Of a stretch of DNA of 64,000 bases, positions 1 to 7,797 are shown in pieces; the stretch's first letter is position 1, and every line of letters begins with the position of its first letter. Location of the stretch: the NCBI RefSeq assembly GCF_008369295.1, contig NZ_VOBG01000006.1, positions 1 to 64,000 on the forward strand. The letters run 5' to 3'. Source of the DNA: Pseudomonas sp. ANT_H4 (GTDB lineage Bacteria > Pseudomonadota > Gammaproteobacteria > Pseudomonadales > Pseudomonadaceae). The notes under the pieces were generated by a model, which was not told where the DNA came from, did not search any database, and saw only the letters and a list, made by a program, of their open reading frames with translations. The position numbers were made by a program, and so were the translations under genes.

Positions 1-2689
1 TAATGCGTCGGCTGATCAGGTGCAGGCCGTCGGCGTACTCGTAACGGGTGACACGGCCGAGTTCATCGCGCTCGGCGGTGATTTTGCCGTAGGGGTTGTA
101 GCTGAATTCGCGGGTGGCGCCTCCTGGTTGGATCACTTTCAGCAAGCGACCTACGGCGTCCCACTGGTACTGGGTCAGCGCGCCATGCTCATCCTCTACC
201 GCAACCTGCCGCCCCAGGTCGTCATAGCGATAACGCCGTACACCGCCATTAGCCAGCTGTTCCTCGGTGAGTTGGCCACGCTCATTCCAGGTCAGGCGCT
301 GACTGCTGTTATCCGGATGCCAGACGCCGGTGAGCTTGCCGTGTTTGTTGTAGCTGTAGTCGGTGTAATTGCCGTCAGGGTCAGTCTTACGGGTGATATC
401 GCCCTGATCGTTACGCTGGTATTTCCAGACCGCGTCGCCACGGCGTACGACCCGAACGAAACCGTTGTCATGCTCGTAGGATGTCGGCTCATCGTCCCCT
501 GGAAACAGCGTAATCAGCCGACCGGCTTCGTCGTACTGATACGCCGTCACCGCCCCGAGCGGGTCCTGCTCGACCGTCAGCCGGCCCTTATCGTCGTAGG
601 ATTTGAAGTGCTCCGCGCCGTCCGGATCGATCCGCTGCACCAGCCGCGCACGCTGGTCGTGGACGTAGACTTCCTGGCTGCCATCAGCGTTATGGACGGT
701 GACACAGCCGTTGTCGTCCCAAACATAACGCGTGTCCATCTGCGAAAAACTGGCCCAGTGCCGCACGCAGCGTGCAGCCTTGCCGGACCGTTCCCACTCC
801 CAAAAGAAACTCGCCCCACCGGCCAGTTCCCGTTCCAGAATCACTTGCTGATCGTCGTACCGATACCGCTCGCTTTCGCCTACAGCATTGGTTGCCTCAA
901 TCAGCCGCCAAGCGTCGTCATAGCGGTAGGAAACAACGTTCAGCTCGGTAACCCAGACGTACTCCTGATACTCCTCGGCGCGCTGTACCTGGTAGTCGAC
1001 TGCAACGATATGGTCCCGGTCATAGCGCAGCAGCAACCCCCGCCCGACGCCGTTATCCAGCCGTTGAATCCGTCCTGAATAGTCGCGGGAGATACGCAGG
1101 CGGTTGTCATACGCGTCGCTGATCGATGTCAGCAAACCGTCGCGAAAATGATAGAAACGGGAGTCTTGAGCCAGCACCAGTTCATCTGGCGAAGAACCCA
1201 GATAAATCGCCGCCTCCGCCAAGCTATTGCTGATCGCCGGTCGCGAAACAGAGGGCAACGCAAACGTCGTGCTGCGGTTCTCATGATCGGTCCACACCAC
1301 CGACTCGCCAATCACAGAAAGCCGCTGAGCCAGCGAATGGCTCCAGCCAAACCCCAGTCCGCAATCCACTTCCACCGCACTGGTGCGGTACACCCTTGTC
1401 CAGGCAAACGGCAGAAGCCCGTCCAGCTCACCGTCCGTGAGGGTCAGCAGTTCCTCACCGGTAACCATCGACACCGGGCAACCATTGGTCGCCGTTTTAT
1501 CGGCACTGGCCGCTGCATCGCCGTTAGGGTTTTTCGCAGAAGAGGGCACATCGTCGACAGGCTCTTTGTGCCTGATCACCGTGTTCTGACGCGCGCCCCA
1601 GGGCATCTGCATGCCCCCTTTTTTCAGGCCGCTGACCACGCCACGAACAGCCACCGTCTTGTAGCGACTCACTGCCCCCATGAAGCTTTTGATGATGGTG
1701 AAGATGCCTTTAACAAGATCGATGGCAGCTTCAACAACCTGCGCTCCGTACTTGGCCAGACGCAGCCCCAGATAGGCGATGCCTGCACCTTGCAGGGCAA
1801 TGGTCAGCACCACTGCGATTAATAGGTCAATCAGCAGCGACACTACAACCCTGGCAACGATCTCAGCCGCCTTGCCGGCAACTTGGCTAGGCGGCAACGC
1901 CGACAGCCAAACCATTGCCGTACGCAATATCAAGTACAGCGCCGCCTCGTCACTGGCCAACAGCATGGCCTGTTCCATCACCTGAGGCGCGGTACGGGCT
2001 AACTCCGCCAATTCACTGGCCTGGGCACCCAAACGTTCGATATGTTTGGCGGGGTCTTGCAGAATGTCCTGGACCAGCGAAATGCTATCCCACACCCCGG
2101 AAATCGCCGCCCAACTCCCCGCCAGCAATCCGCTGCCGATCGCGCTTGCAGTCGACGCCTGCCAATGCGGTTTGAAACCGTCCCATTGACCACGCAGCCA
2201 AGCTTCGAGGTCGTTCGTCAAACCGTCGTAAGAAGAGAACAGCGCATCGACCTGTTCCGCCGAAACCCCGCCCTGCACCCGTACCTGATAACGCCCGCCG
2301 GCCACACAGTGGTGAGAGCCTTTGCCCTGCTCATCCAGCATGACTACCGTAGAGCTACCGTCATCCTGCCCAATCACCTCAACAGGAATGCTCCCCAGCG
2401 GCACGTCATACACCGACTCAAACTTGCTCTCGATCTCCAGCAGGCCGCCTGCCGGACAGCGCGCCACCGTCGAAAAGTTATCATCGGAAAGGCTCACCGA
2501 TACTTGCGAACCCCCAAACCGCAGCACCTGATCCATCCCCAGCAACGATGGCAAATCCGCTGCATGGCTGACCTTATCCAGAGCTTGCGAATACCAGGCC
2601 CCGACCTGCTGGCGATAGACCGCCAGGCTCTGATGAAAGCCATCCAGCTCATGTTCGATAAAGGTGATGCGAGAGGAAGAAGCAGTCAT
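1..2689 (-). CDS. Rhs/YD-repeat polymorphic toxin protein, N-terminal part (gene runs off the left edge)
   Basis: An uninterrupted minus-strand frame of 896 codons runs from the ATG at 2689 to base 1, so the C-terminus and any toxin tip lie outside the window. The first ~230 residues match no family I can name. A hydrophobic stretch follows at roughly residues 270-330. Then comes the typical Rhs entry region (DUF6531-like; GCPVSMVTGEELL, then PFAWTRVYRT at about residue 380-420) and many YD repeats (YDDAWRLIEATN, YDEAGRLITLF, YDDLGRQVAVEDE, WDAVGRLLKV). In this family the repeats form a shell enclosing a C-terminal toxin. I saw no PAAR domain. The hydrophobic segment could be the translocation region seen in T6SS-type Rhs effectors, which is inference. 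Upstream is the divergent flgF operon. The toxin and immunity genes cannot be identified here. Confidence 0.88.
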   Translation of the reverse strand, partial: MTASSSRITFIEHELDGFHQSLAVYRQQVGAWYSQALDKVSHAADLPSLLGMDQVLRFGGSQVSVSLSDDNFSTVARCPAGGLLEIESKFESVYDVPLGSIPVEVIGQDDGSSTVVMLDEQGKGSHHCVAGGRYQVRVQGGVSAEQVDALFSSYDGLTNDLEAWLRGQWDGFKPHWQASTASAIGSGLLAGSWAAISGVWDSISLVQDILQDPAKHIERLGAQASELAELARTAPQVMEQAMLLASDEAALYLILRTAMVWLSALPPSQVAGKAAEIVARVVVSLLIDLLIAVVLTIALQGAGIAYLGLRLAKYGAQVVEAAIDLVKGIFTIIKSFMGAVSRYKTVAVRGVVSGLKKGGMQMPWGARQNTVIRHKEPVDDVPSSAKNPNGDAAASADKTATNGCPVSMVTGEELLTLTDGELDGLLPFAWTRVYRTSAVEVDCGLGFGWSHSLAQRLSVIGESVVWTDHENRSTTFALPSVSRPAISNSLAEAAIYLGSSPDELVLAQDSRFYHFRDGLLTSISDAYDNRLRISRDYSGRIQRLDNGVGRGLLLRYDRDHIVAVDYQVQRAEEYQEYVWVTELNVVSYRYDDAWRLIEATNAVGESERYRYDDQQVILERELAGGASFFWEWERSGKAARCVRHWASFSQMDTRYVWDDNGCVTVHNADGSQEVYVHDQRARLVQRIDPDGAEHFKSYDDKGRLTVEQDPLGAVTAYQYDEAGRLITLFPGDDEPTSYEHDNGFVRVVRRGDAVWKYQRNDQGDITRKTDPDGNYTDYSYNKHGKLTGVWHPDNSSQRLTWNERGQLTEEQLANGGVRRYRYDDLGRQVAVEDEHGALTQYQWDAVGRLLKVIQPGGATREFSYNPYGKITAERDELGRVTRYEYADGLHLISRRI

Positions 2690-2976
2690 CCGTGACGTCT
2701 CTGCAAGAAGGAGGCGTCGGAGTCTGCAACAGCAAAAGAGGGGCTGGACGAGTGGTCCGGAAAATCAGATTGGGCTTACGGGGAGGGAAAGTTTTCTGCG
2801 TAGCGCCGCTGCCCAGGGCTACATGAAGCGGCGACTCAGCTTATTGACTACCTACGACCCGCATTTGCCGTAAGCGGCATAACTCCGCCGTTTTTTCGAC
2901 TTATCGCAAATTCTCGTTTTCCTTCATTTACCCGCAAACCCTTGCCCCGTCTGGACTTTCCTCCGTTTTCAAAAGT

Positions 2977-2992
2977 TGGTGCGCAAATTGCT
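2977..2992 (+). promoter_or_regulatory. sigma-54 promoter of flgFGHIJKL
   Basis: TGGTGCGCAAATTGCT has the -24 GG (2978-2979) and -12 GC (2990-2991) separated by exactly 10 nt, with a consensus TTGCT at -12. It lies 58 nt before the flgF start. The rest of the 2690-3048 gap shows no gene. It must also hold the divergent rhs promoter, which I could not place. Confidence 0.8.
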
Positions 2993-3048
2993 AAAGACTC
3001 TTTAGTACAGCGGTGGACGGCAAGCGTCCGTCAGAGAGAGGAATGAGC

Positions 3049-3789
3049 GTGGACAAGTACCTTTATGTGGCAATGACCGGCGCCAGCCAGAATGCACTGG
3101 CGCAGAAGGCTCATGCCAACAATCTGGCGAACATTTCCACCAACGGTTTTCAGCGTGACCTGGAACAGGCCCGCTCAATGCCGGTATTTGGCGACAGCTT
3201 TCCGGCGCGGGCATTTGCCTTGACCGAACGGCCGGCGACGGATTTCTCCGCCGGCTCCATGCTCGAAACCGGCCGCGACCTCGACGTCACTGTCGGCGGT
3301 GACGGCTGGATTGCCGTGCAAACCCCAGACGGCGGCGAAGCCTACGTGCGCACTGCCAGCATGAACGTCGATGCCCTCGGCATGCTGCGGGCCGGCAACG
3401 GGATGCCGATCATGGGCAACGGCGGGCCGATCTCCGTGCCGCCTGAGCAGAAGATCGAAGTAGGCCAAGACGGCACCATCAGCATTCGCGCCATGGGCGA
3501 AGGCCCGCGGGTGATGGCTGAAGTGGACCGGATCAAGCTGGTCAACCCTGATTTAAAGACCATGAGCAAAGGCCTGGACGGCGCGATCCACACCAATGAC
3601 GGCCAGCCTGCCGTAGCGGATGCCAGCGTCAAGCTGGTGTCGGGCTTCCTGCAGTCGAGCAACGTCAATGCTGTCGAAGAAATGACGGCGGTGCTGGCCC
3701 TGTCCAAGCAGTTCGAGCTGCACATCAAGATGATGAACAGCGCCAAGGAAGACGACCAGGCAATGACTCGCGTCCTGCAGATGACCTGA
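3049..3789 (+). CDS. flgF: Flagellar proximal-rod protein FlgF
   Basis: A 246-residue rod protein of the FlgF/FlgG family, exported by the flagellar type III apparatus and placed in the proximal rod. The N-terminal rod/hook motif (NNLANISTNGFQRD) and the C-terminal motif (NVNAVEEMTAVLALSKQFELHIKMM) are both clear. The GTG at 3049 was chosen because the protein then begins MDKYLYVAMTG, as usual in pseudomonads, and because a purine-rich RBS (about 3033-3042) sits at normal spacing. The ATG at 3043 is too close to that RBS. A GTG at 3013 would lie only about 10 nt after the expected sigma-54 transcription start. First gene of flgFGHIJKL. The flgBCDE genes are not in this window. Confidence 0.95.
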   Translation: MDKYLYVAMTGASQNALAQKAHANNLANISTNGFQRDLEQARSMPVFGDSFPARAFALTERPATDFSAGSMLETGRDLDVTVGGDGWIAVQTPDGGEAYVRTASMNVDALGMLRAGNGMPIMGNGGPISVPPEQKIEVGQDGTISIRAMGEGPRVMAEVDRIKLVNPDLKTMSKGLDGAIHTNDGQPAVADASVKLVSGFLQSSNVNAVEEMTAVLALSKQFELHIKMMNSAKEDDQAMTRVLQMT

Positions 3790-3855
3790 TCGCCACCCAC
3801 TGATTACTAATTTCGTAACGCGGCGCCATAAAACAGGCGCACGAAGGAGAACAGC

Positions 3856-4641
3856 ATGCTTCCGGCTCTATGGGTTGCCAAAACAGGTCTGTCCGCCCAG
3901 GACACCAACCTGACCACGATCTCCAACAACCTGGCGAACGTTTCGACCACGGGTTTCAAACGTGATCGCGCCGAATTCCAGGACTTGCTCTATCAGATCA
4001 AGCGTCAGCCTGGCGCCCAGTCGACCCAGGACAGCGCCTTGCCGTCGGGTCTGCAAGTGGGTACTGGTGTGTCCATTGTTGGCACCCAGAAAAACTTCAG
4101 CGCCGGCAACCTGCAGCAAACTGGCCAGCCTTTGGACTTGGCGCTCAACGGTCGCGGCTTCTTCCAGATCCTGCAACCGGACGGCACCACCTCCTATACC
4201 CGTGACGGTACGTTCCACCTGGATTCCAATGGCCAGGTCGTCACCGCCAACGGTTTTGCCCTGGAGCCGGCGATTGTCGTGCCCAACGATGCCCAGACCT
4301 TCACGGTCGGCACCGATGGCACCGTGTCCGTCACCATCGCCGGTAACCCGGCGTCGCAAGTGATCGGCAACCTGCAGACCGCTGACTTCATCAACCCGGC
4401 CGGCCTGCAAGCCTCCGGTAACAACCTGTTCCTGGAAACCGCCTCCAGCGGCGCGCCGCAAGTGGGTACGCCGGGGCTAAACGGTTTTGGTACCACCCTG
4501 CAAAACACCCTGGAAACCTCCAACGTCAGCACTGTTGAAGAGATGGTCAACATGATCACCACTCAGCGTGCCTACGAGATGAACTCCAAGGTGATTTCCA
4601 CCGCCGACCAGATGCTTTCGTTCGTAACGCAGAATCTGTAA
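3856..4641 (+). CDS. flgG: Flagellar distal-rod protein FlgG
   Basis: A 261-residue distal-rod subunit, the normal length for FlgG. The N-terminus MLPALWVAKTGLSAQDTNL leads into the conserved NNLANVSTTGFKRDRAEFQDLLY block (about residues 25-47). The C-terminus ends with the paired-helix motif NVSTVEEMVNMITTQRAYEMNSKVI. FlgG polymerises on FlgF to form the part of the rod crossing the peptidoglycan and the L/P rings. An AAGGAGAA ribosome-binding site precedes the ATG. It sits 66 nt after flgF in the same operon. Confidence 0.97.
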   Translation: MLPALWVAKTGLSAQDTNLTTISNNLANVSTTGFKRDRAEFQDLLYQIKRQPGAQSTQDSALPSGLQVGTGVSIVGTQKNFSAGNLQQTGQPLDLALNGRGFFQILQPDGTTSYTRDGTFHLDSNGQVVTANGFALEPAIVVPNDAQTFTVGTDGTVSVTIAGNPASQVIGNLQTADFINPAGLQASGNNLFLETASSGAPQVGTPGLNGFGTTLQNTLETSNVSTVEEMVNMITTQRAYEMNSKVISTADQMLSFVTQNL

Positions 4642-4693
4642 TCAAGTCTATGGGGCGGCCTGATGGCGCCTGCAACACCGTGAGGTAAGGGTC

Positions 4694-5389
4694 ATGAATC
4701 GCTTTGTTTCTGTTCTGGCATTGAGTGGGATCGCCGTGCTCGCGGGCTGTGTCGCGCCGACGCCAAAGCCCAATGACCCGTACTACGCGCCGGTGCTGCC
4801 GCGCACGCCGCTGCCTGCGGCCGCCAACAATGGCTCGATCTACCAGGCCGGCTTCGAACAGAACCTGTACAGCGACCGCAAGGCGTTCCGTGTGGGCGAC
4901 ATCATCACCATCACCCTGAACGAGCGCACCACGGCCAGCAAGAATGCCAACTCCCAGGTGGCGAAAAACAGCAAGACCGGTATCGGCCTGAGTTCGTTGT
5001 TCGGCGGCGGCTTGAACACCAACAACCCGTTGGGCAGTGGTGATTTGAGCCTGGACGTTGGCTACAGCGGCGACCGCGCCACCAATGGCAGCAGCAAGGC
5101 CGGGCAGGGCAACAGCCTGGTTGGCTCGATCACTGTGACCGTCGCCGACGTATTGCCCAACGGCATCATTGCCGTGCGCGGCGAGAAGTGGATGACCCTC
5201 AACACCGGTGACGAACTGGTGCGCATTGCCGGCATGGTGCGGGCGGACGATATCGCCACCGACAATACTGTGCCATCGACGCGGATTGCCGATGCACGCA
5301 TTACCTACTCGGGTACGGGTTCGTTTGCTGACGCCAGTCAGCCGGGCTGGTTTGACCGTTTCTTCCTTAGCCCGCTGTTCCCTTTCTAG
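4694..5389 (+). CDS. flgH: Flagellar L-ring lipoprotein FlgH
   Basis: A 231-residue outer-membrane lipoprotein forming the L-ring bushing around the rod. The lipoprotein signal is visible: a hydrophobic stretch ending in the lipobox LAGC, with Cys19 as the lipidated residue, then a proline-rich segment ([16 protein letters not shown]). The body contains the family segments [21 protein letters not shown] and [17 protein letters not shown]. It follows flgG by 52 nt, and its TAG is immediately followed by the leader of flgI. Confidence 0.97.
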   Translation: MNRFVSVLALSGIAVLAGCVAPTPKPNDPYYAPVLPRTPLPAAANNGSIYQAGFEQNLYSDRKAFRVGDIITITLNERTTASKNANSQVAKNSKTGIGLSSLFGGGLNTNNPLGSGDLSLDVGYSGDRATNGSSKAGQGNSLVGSITVTVADVLPNGIIAVRGEKWMTLNTGDELVRIAGMVRADDIATDNTVPSTRIADARITYSGTGSFADASQPGWFDRFFLSPLFPF

Positions 5390-5401
5390 GTGGTCCTCAA
5401 G

Positions 5402-6517
5402 GTGAATGCTTTGAAACTCAAACAGCTGATGGCAGCGGTGTTGTTGCTGGCCCTGAGCGCAGGCGTCCAGGCTGAGCGGCTCAAGGACATCGCCAGCATT
5501 TCCGGCGTGCGCACCAACCAGTTGATCGGCTACGGCCTGGTGGTGGGGCTCAACGGTACCGGTGACCAGACCACCCAGACCCCGTTCACCCTGCAGACCT
5601 TCAACAACATGCTTTCGCAGTTCGGCATCAAGGTGCCGGCAGGTTCGGGCAACGTGCAGTTGAAAAACGTCGCGGCCGTGTCGATCAGTGCCGACTTGCC
5701 GGCGTTCGCCAAGCCGGGCCAGGTGGTGGATATCACCGTGTCCTCCATCGGTAACTCGAAAAGCCTGCGGGGCGGCACCTTGCTGATGACGCCGTTGAAA
5801 GGTATCGACGGCAACGTCTATGCCATCGCTCAGGGCAACCTGGTGGTGGGCGGTTTTGACGCCGAAGGCCGCGACGGTTCGAAGATCACCGTCAACGTGC
5901 CCTCGGCCGGACGGATTCCTGGCGGTGCTTCGGTGGAGCGTACCGTGCCCAGCGGTTTCAACCAGGGCAACAGCCTGACCCTGAACCTCAATCGCTCCGA
6001 CTTCACCACCGCGAAGCGCGTGGTGGACAAAATCAATGACCTGCTCGGCCCAGGCGTGGCCCAGGCCATCGACGGCGGCTCGATTCGCGTCACCGCGCCA
6101 CTGGACCCGAGCCAGCGCGTCGACTATTTGTCGATCCTGGAAAACCTCGAAGTCGATCCGGGCCAGGCAGTGGCCAAGGTCATCATCAATTCGCGCACCG
6201 GTACCATCGTGATCGGCCAGAACGTCAAGGTCTCGCCGGCAGCGGTGACCCACGGCAGCCTGACCGTGACCATTACCGAAGACCCGATTGTCAGCCAGCC
6301 GGGGGCGCTGTCCAACGGCCAGACCGCCGTGGTTCCGCGCTCGCGCGTGAATGCCCAGCAAGAAGCCAAGCCGATGTTCAAGTTCGGTCCCGGCACCACC
6401 CTGGATGAAATTGTCCGTGCGGTGAACCAAGTGGGCGCCGCCCCAGGTGACTTGATGGCGATCCTCGAAGCCCTGAAACAGGCCGGCGCCTTGCAAGCCG
6501 ACCTGATCGTGATTTGA
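5402..6517 (+). CDS. flgI: Flagellar P-ring protein FlgI
   Basis: A 371-residue periplasmic P-ring subunit with a cleavable Sec signal ([20 protein letters not shown], then ERLKDIAS). The family motif [20 protein letters not shown] is at about residues 35-55, and the C-terminal [21 protein letters not shown] is intact. The GTG at 5402 is preferred because AGGTGG (5389-5394) lies at good spacing. An in-frame GTG at 5390 sits inside that site and directly follows the flgH stop. Part of the flgF operon. Confidence 0.95.
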   Translation: MNALKLKQLMAAVLLLALSAGVQAERLKDIASISGVRTNQLIGYGLVVGLNGTGDQTTQTPFTLQTFNNMLSQFGIKVPAGSGNVQLKNVAAVSISADLPAFAKPGQVVDITVSSIGNSKSLRGGTLLMTPLKGIDGNVYAIAQGNLVVGGFDAEGRDGSKITVNVPSAGRIPGGASVERTVPSGFNQGNSLTLNLNRSDFTTAKRVVDKINDLLGPGVAQAIDGGSIRVTAPLDPSQRVDYLSILENLEVDPGQAVAKVIINSRTGTIVIGQNVKVSPAAVTHGSLTVTITEDPIVSQPGALSNGQTAVVPRSRVNAQQEAKPMFKFGPGTTLDEIVRAVNQVGAAPGDLMAILEALKQAGALQADLIVI

Positions 6518-6527
6518 GGCCGTAGCC

Positions 6528-7787
6528 ATGGACATGCGTAAGAGCGGTTTAACCAGTACGGCGGACTCGGGTTCCTATTCCGACCTCAACCGGCTTAACC
6601 AGCTCAAGGTCGGCGACAAGAACAGCGAAGGCAACATGCGCAAGGTTGCGCAGGAATTCGAGTCGCTGTTCCTCAACGAGATGCTCAAGTCCATGCGCTC
6701 GGCCACCGAGGCCTTGGGCAAAGACAACCCGATGAATACCCCGGCGGCCAAGCAGTACCAGGAAATGTACGACCAGCAACTGGCGGTGTCGCTGTCCCGG
6801 GAGGGCGGTGGTATTGGCCTGGCGGACGTGCTGATGCGCCAGATGCAAAAGAACAAACCGGTGGAGGCTGCTGCTGCCTCGACCTTGCAAGGCCCGGAAC
6901 AGGCGCCGAAGAAAGTCGACGTACCCACTCCGATTGCTGCTGGCACCCTGGCGGATGGCCCGCTGGGTCGCTCCAATGGCCAGCGTCCATTGTGGGCCTC
7001 TCGCGTGGCGGTAGCGGAACGGGTCGACGACGGCACCGTGCGCAATGACATGGCCCTGATGAACCAGCGGCGCATCTCGTTGCCGAGCAAGCTGACTGAC
7101 CGACTGCTGGCCGGCATCGTGCCTGGCGCGGACGTCGCCAGCACCGCCAAGGCCGCGCCACTGCGTAACAGTGCCGCCGAAGATGGTGTGATCAATGGCG
7201 CGGCTCGCACCTTTGCCGTGCCGAGCAGCCGCATGCAGGTCTACGGCCGTGCCATGGCTCAGCCACCGCTGGCGCCGGCGAAGAAAGCCTTCAGCTCGCA
7301 GGATGAATTTGTCGCCACCATGCTGCCGATGGCCAAGCAGGCCGCCGAGCGCATTGGCATCGACCCACGCTATCTGGTGGCCCAGGCGGCCCTGGAAACC
7401 GGTTGGGGTAAATCGGTGATGCGTCAGCAAGACGGCACCAGCAGCCACAACCTGTTCGGCATCAAGGCCGGTCAGAGTTGGCAGGGTGCTCAGGCGCGGG
7501 CGATCACCAGCGAGTTTCGTAATGGCGAGATGGTCAAGGAAACGGCGCAATTTCGCTCCTACGATTCTTACCAGGACAGCTTCCATGACCTCGTAACATT
7601 GCTGCAAAGCAATGAAAGATATAAAGAAGTCCTGAAGTCGGCCGATAAGCCGGAACAGTTTGTGCGCGAATTGCAAAAAGCCGGTTATGCAACCGATCCG
7701 GACTACGCCAGCAAGATTTCGCAGATAGCCAAAACGATGAACGGCTACCAGAACTACGCTGCCGCGGGCGCTTCCACTCATTTATAA
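6528..7787 (+). CDS. flgJ: Rod-cap protein and peptidoglycan hydrolase FlgJ
   Basis: A 419-residue two-domain FlgJ. Residues 35-105 form the rod-binding/capping domain (AQEFESLFLNEMLKSMRSA). A poorly conserved, Ala/Pro-containing linker of about 150 residues follows. Residues 255-410 are the glucosaminidase (muramidase) domain, with the likely catalytic Glu290 in AALETGWGKS. The protein is longer than the roughly 310-residue enterobacterial FlgJ because of the linker. It lets the rod pass through the peptidoglycan. Its 3' third is locally AT-richer and carries a candidate FliA promoter (7622-7648) directed at flgK. Confidence 0.95.
   Translation: MDMRKSGLTSTADSGSYSDLNRLNQLKVGDKNSEGNMRKVAQEFESLFLNEMLKSMRSATEALGKDNPMNTPAAKQYQEMYDQQLAVSLSREGGGIGLADVLMRQMQKNKPVEAAAASTLQGPEQAPKKVDVPTPIAAGTLADGPLGRSNGQRPLWASRVAVAERVDDGTVRNDMALMNQRRISLPSKLTDRLLAGIVPGADVASTAKAAPLRNSAAEDGVINGAARTFAVPSSRMQVYGRAMAQPPLAPAKKAFSSQDEFVATMLPMAKQAAERIGIDPRYLVAQAALETGWGKSVMRQQDGTSSHNLFGIKAGQSWQGAQARAITSEFRNGEMVKETAQFRSYDSYQDSFHDLVTLLQSNERYKEVLKSADKPEQFVRELQKAGYATDPDYASKISQIAKTMNGYQNYAAAGASTHL
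7622..7648 (+). promoter_or_regulatory. Candidate FliA (sigma-28) promoter for flgKL, inside flgJ
   Basis: TAAA (7622-7625), then a 15-nt spacer, then a perfect GCCGATAA (7641-7648). This is the classical flagellar sigma-28 arrangement. It lies in the coding region of flgJ, 150 nt before flgK. In Salmonella a class 3 promoter for flgKL also lies in this position. Confidence 0.6.
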
Positions 7788-7797
7788 GGTCTGAACC

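Noticed and set aside
20-1078. Plus-strand open frame of about 350 codons at the left edge
   Set aside because: It is the reverse of the rhs repeats, and the minus frame reads as a coherent YD-repeat protein with no stop codon.
2873-2897. Terminator-like GCGG...CCGC followed by TTTTTT upstream of flgF
   Set aside because: Only a 4-bp stem, and no gene ends there on the plus strand.
3013-3048. Earlier GTG and ATG starts for flgF
   Set aside because: The GTG at 3013 lies about 10 nt after the expected sigma-54 start, and the ATG at 3043 is too close to the RBS. The GTG at 3049 gives the family N-terminus.
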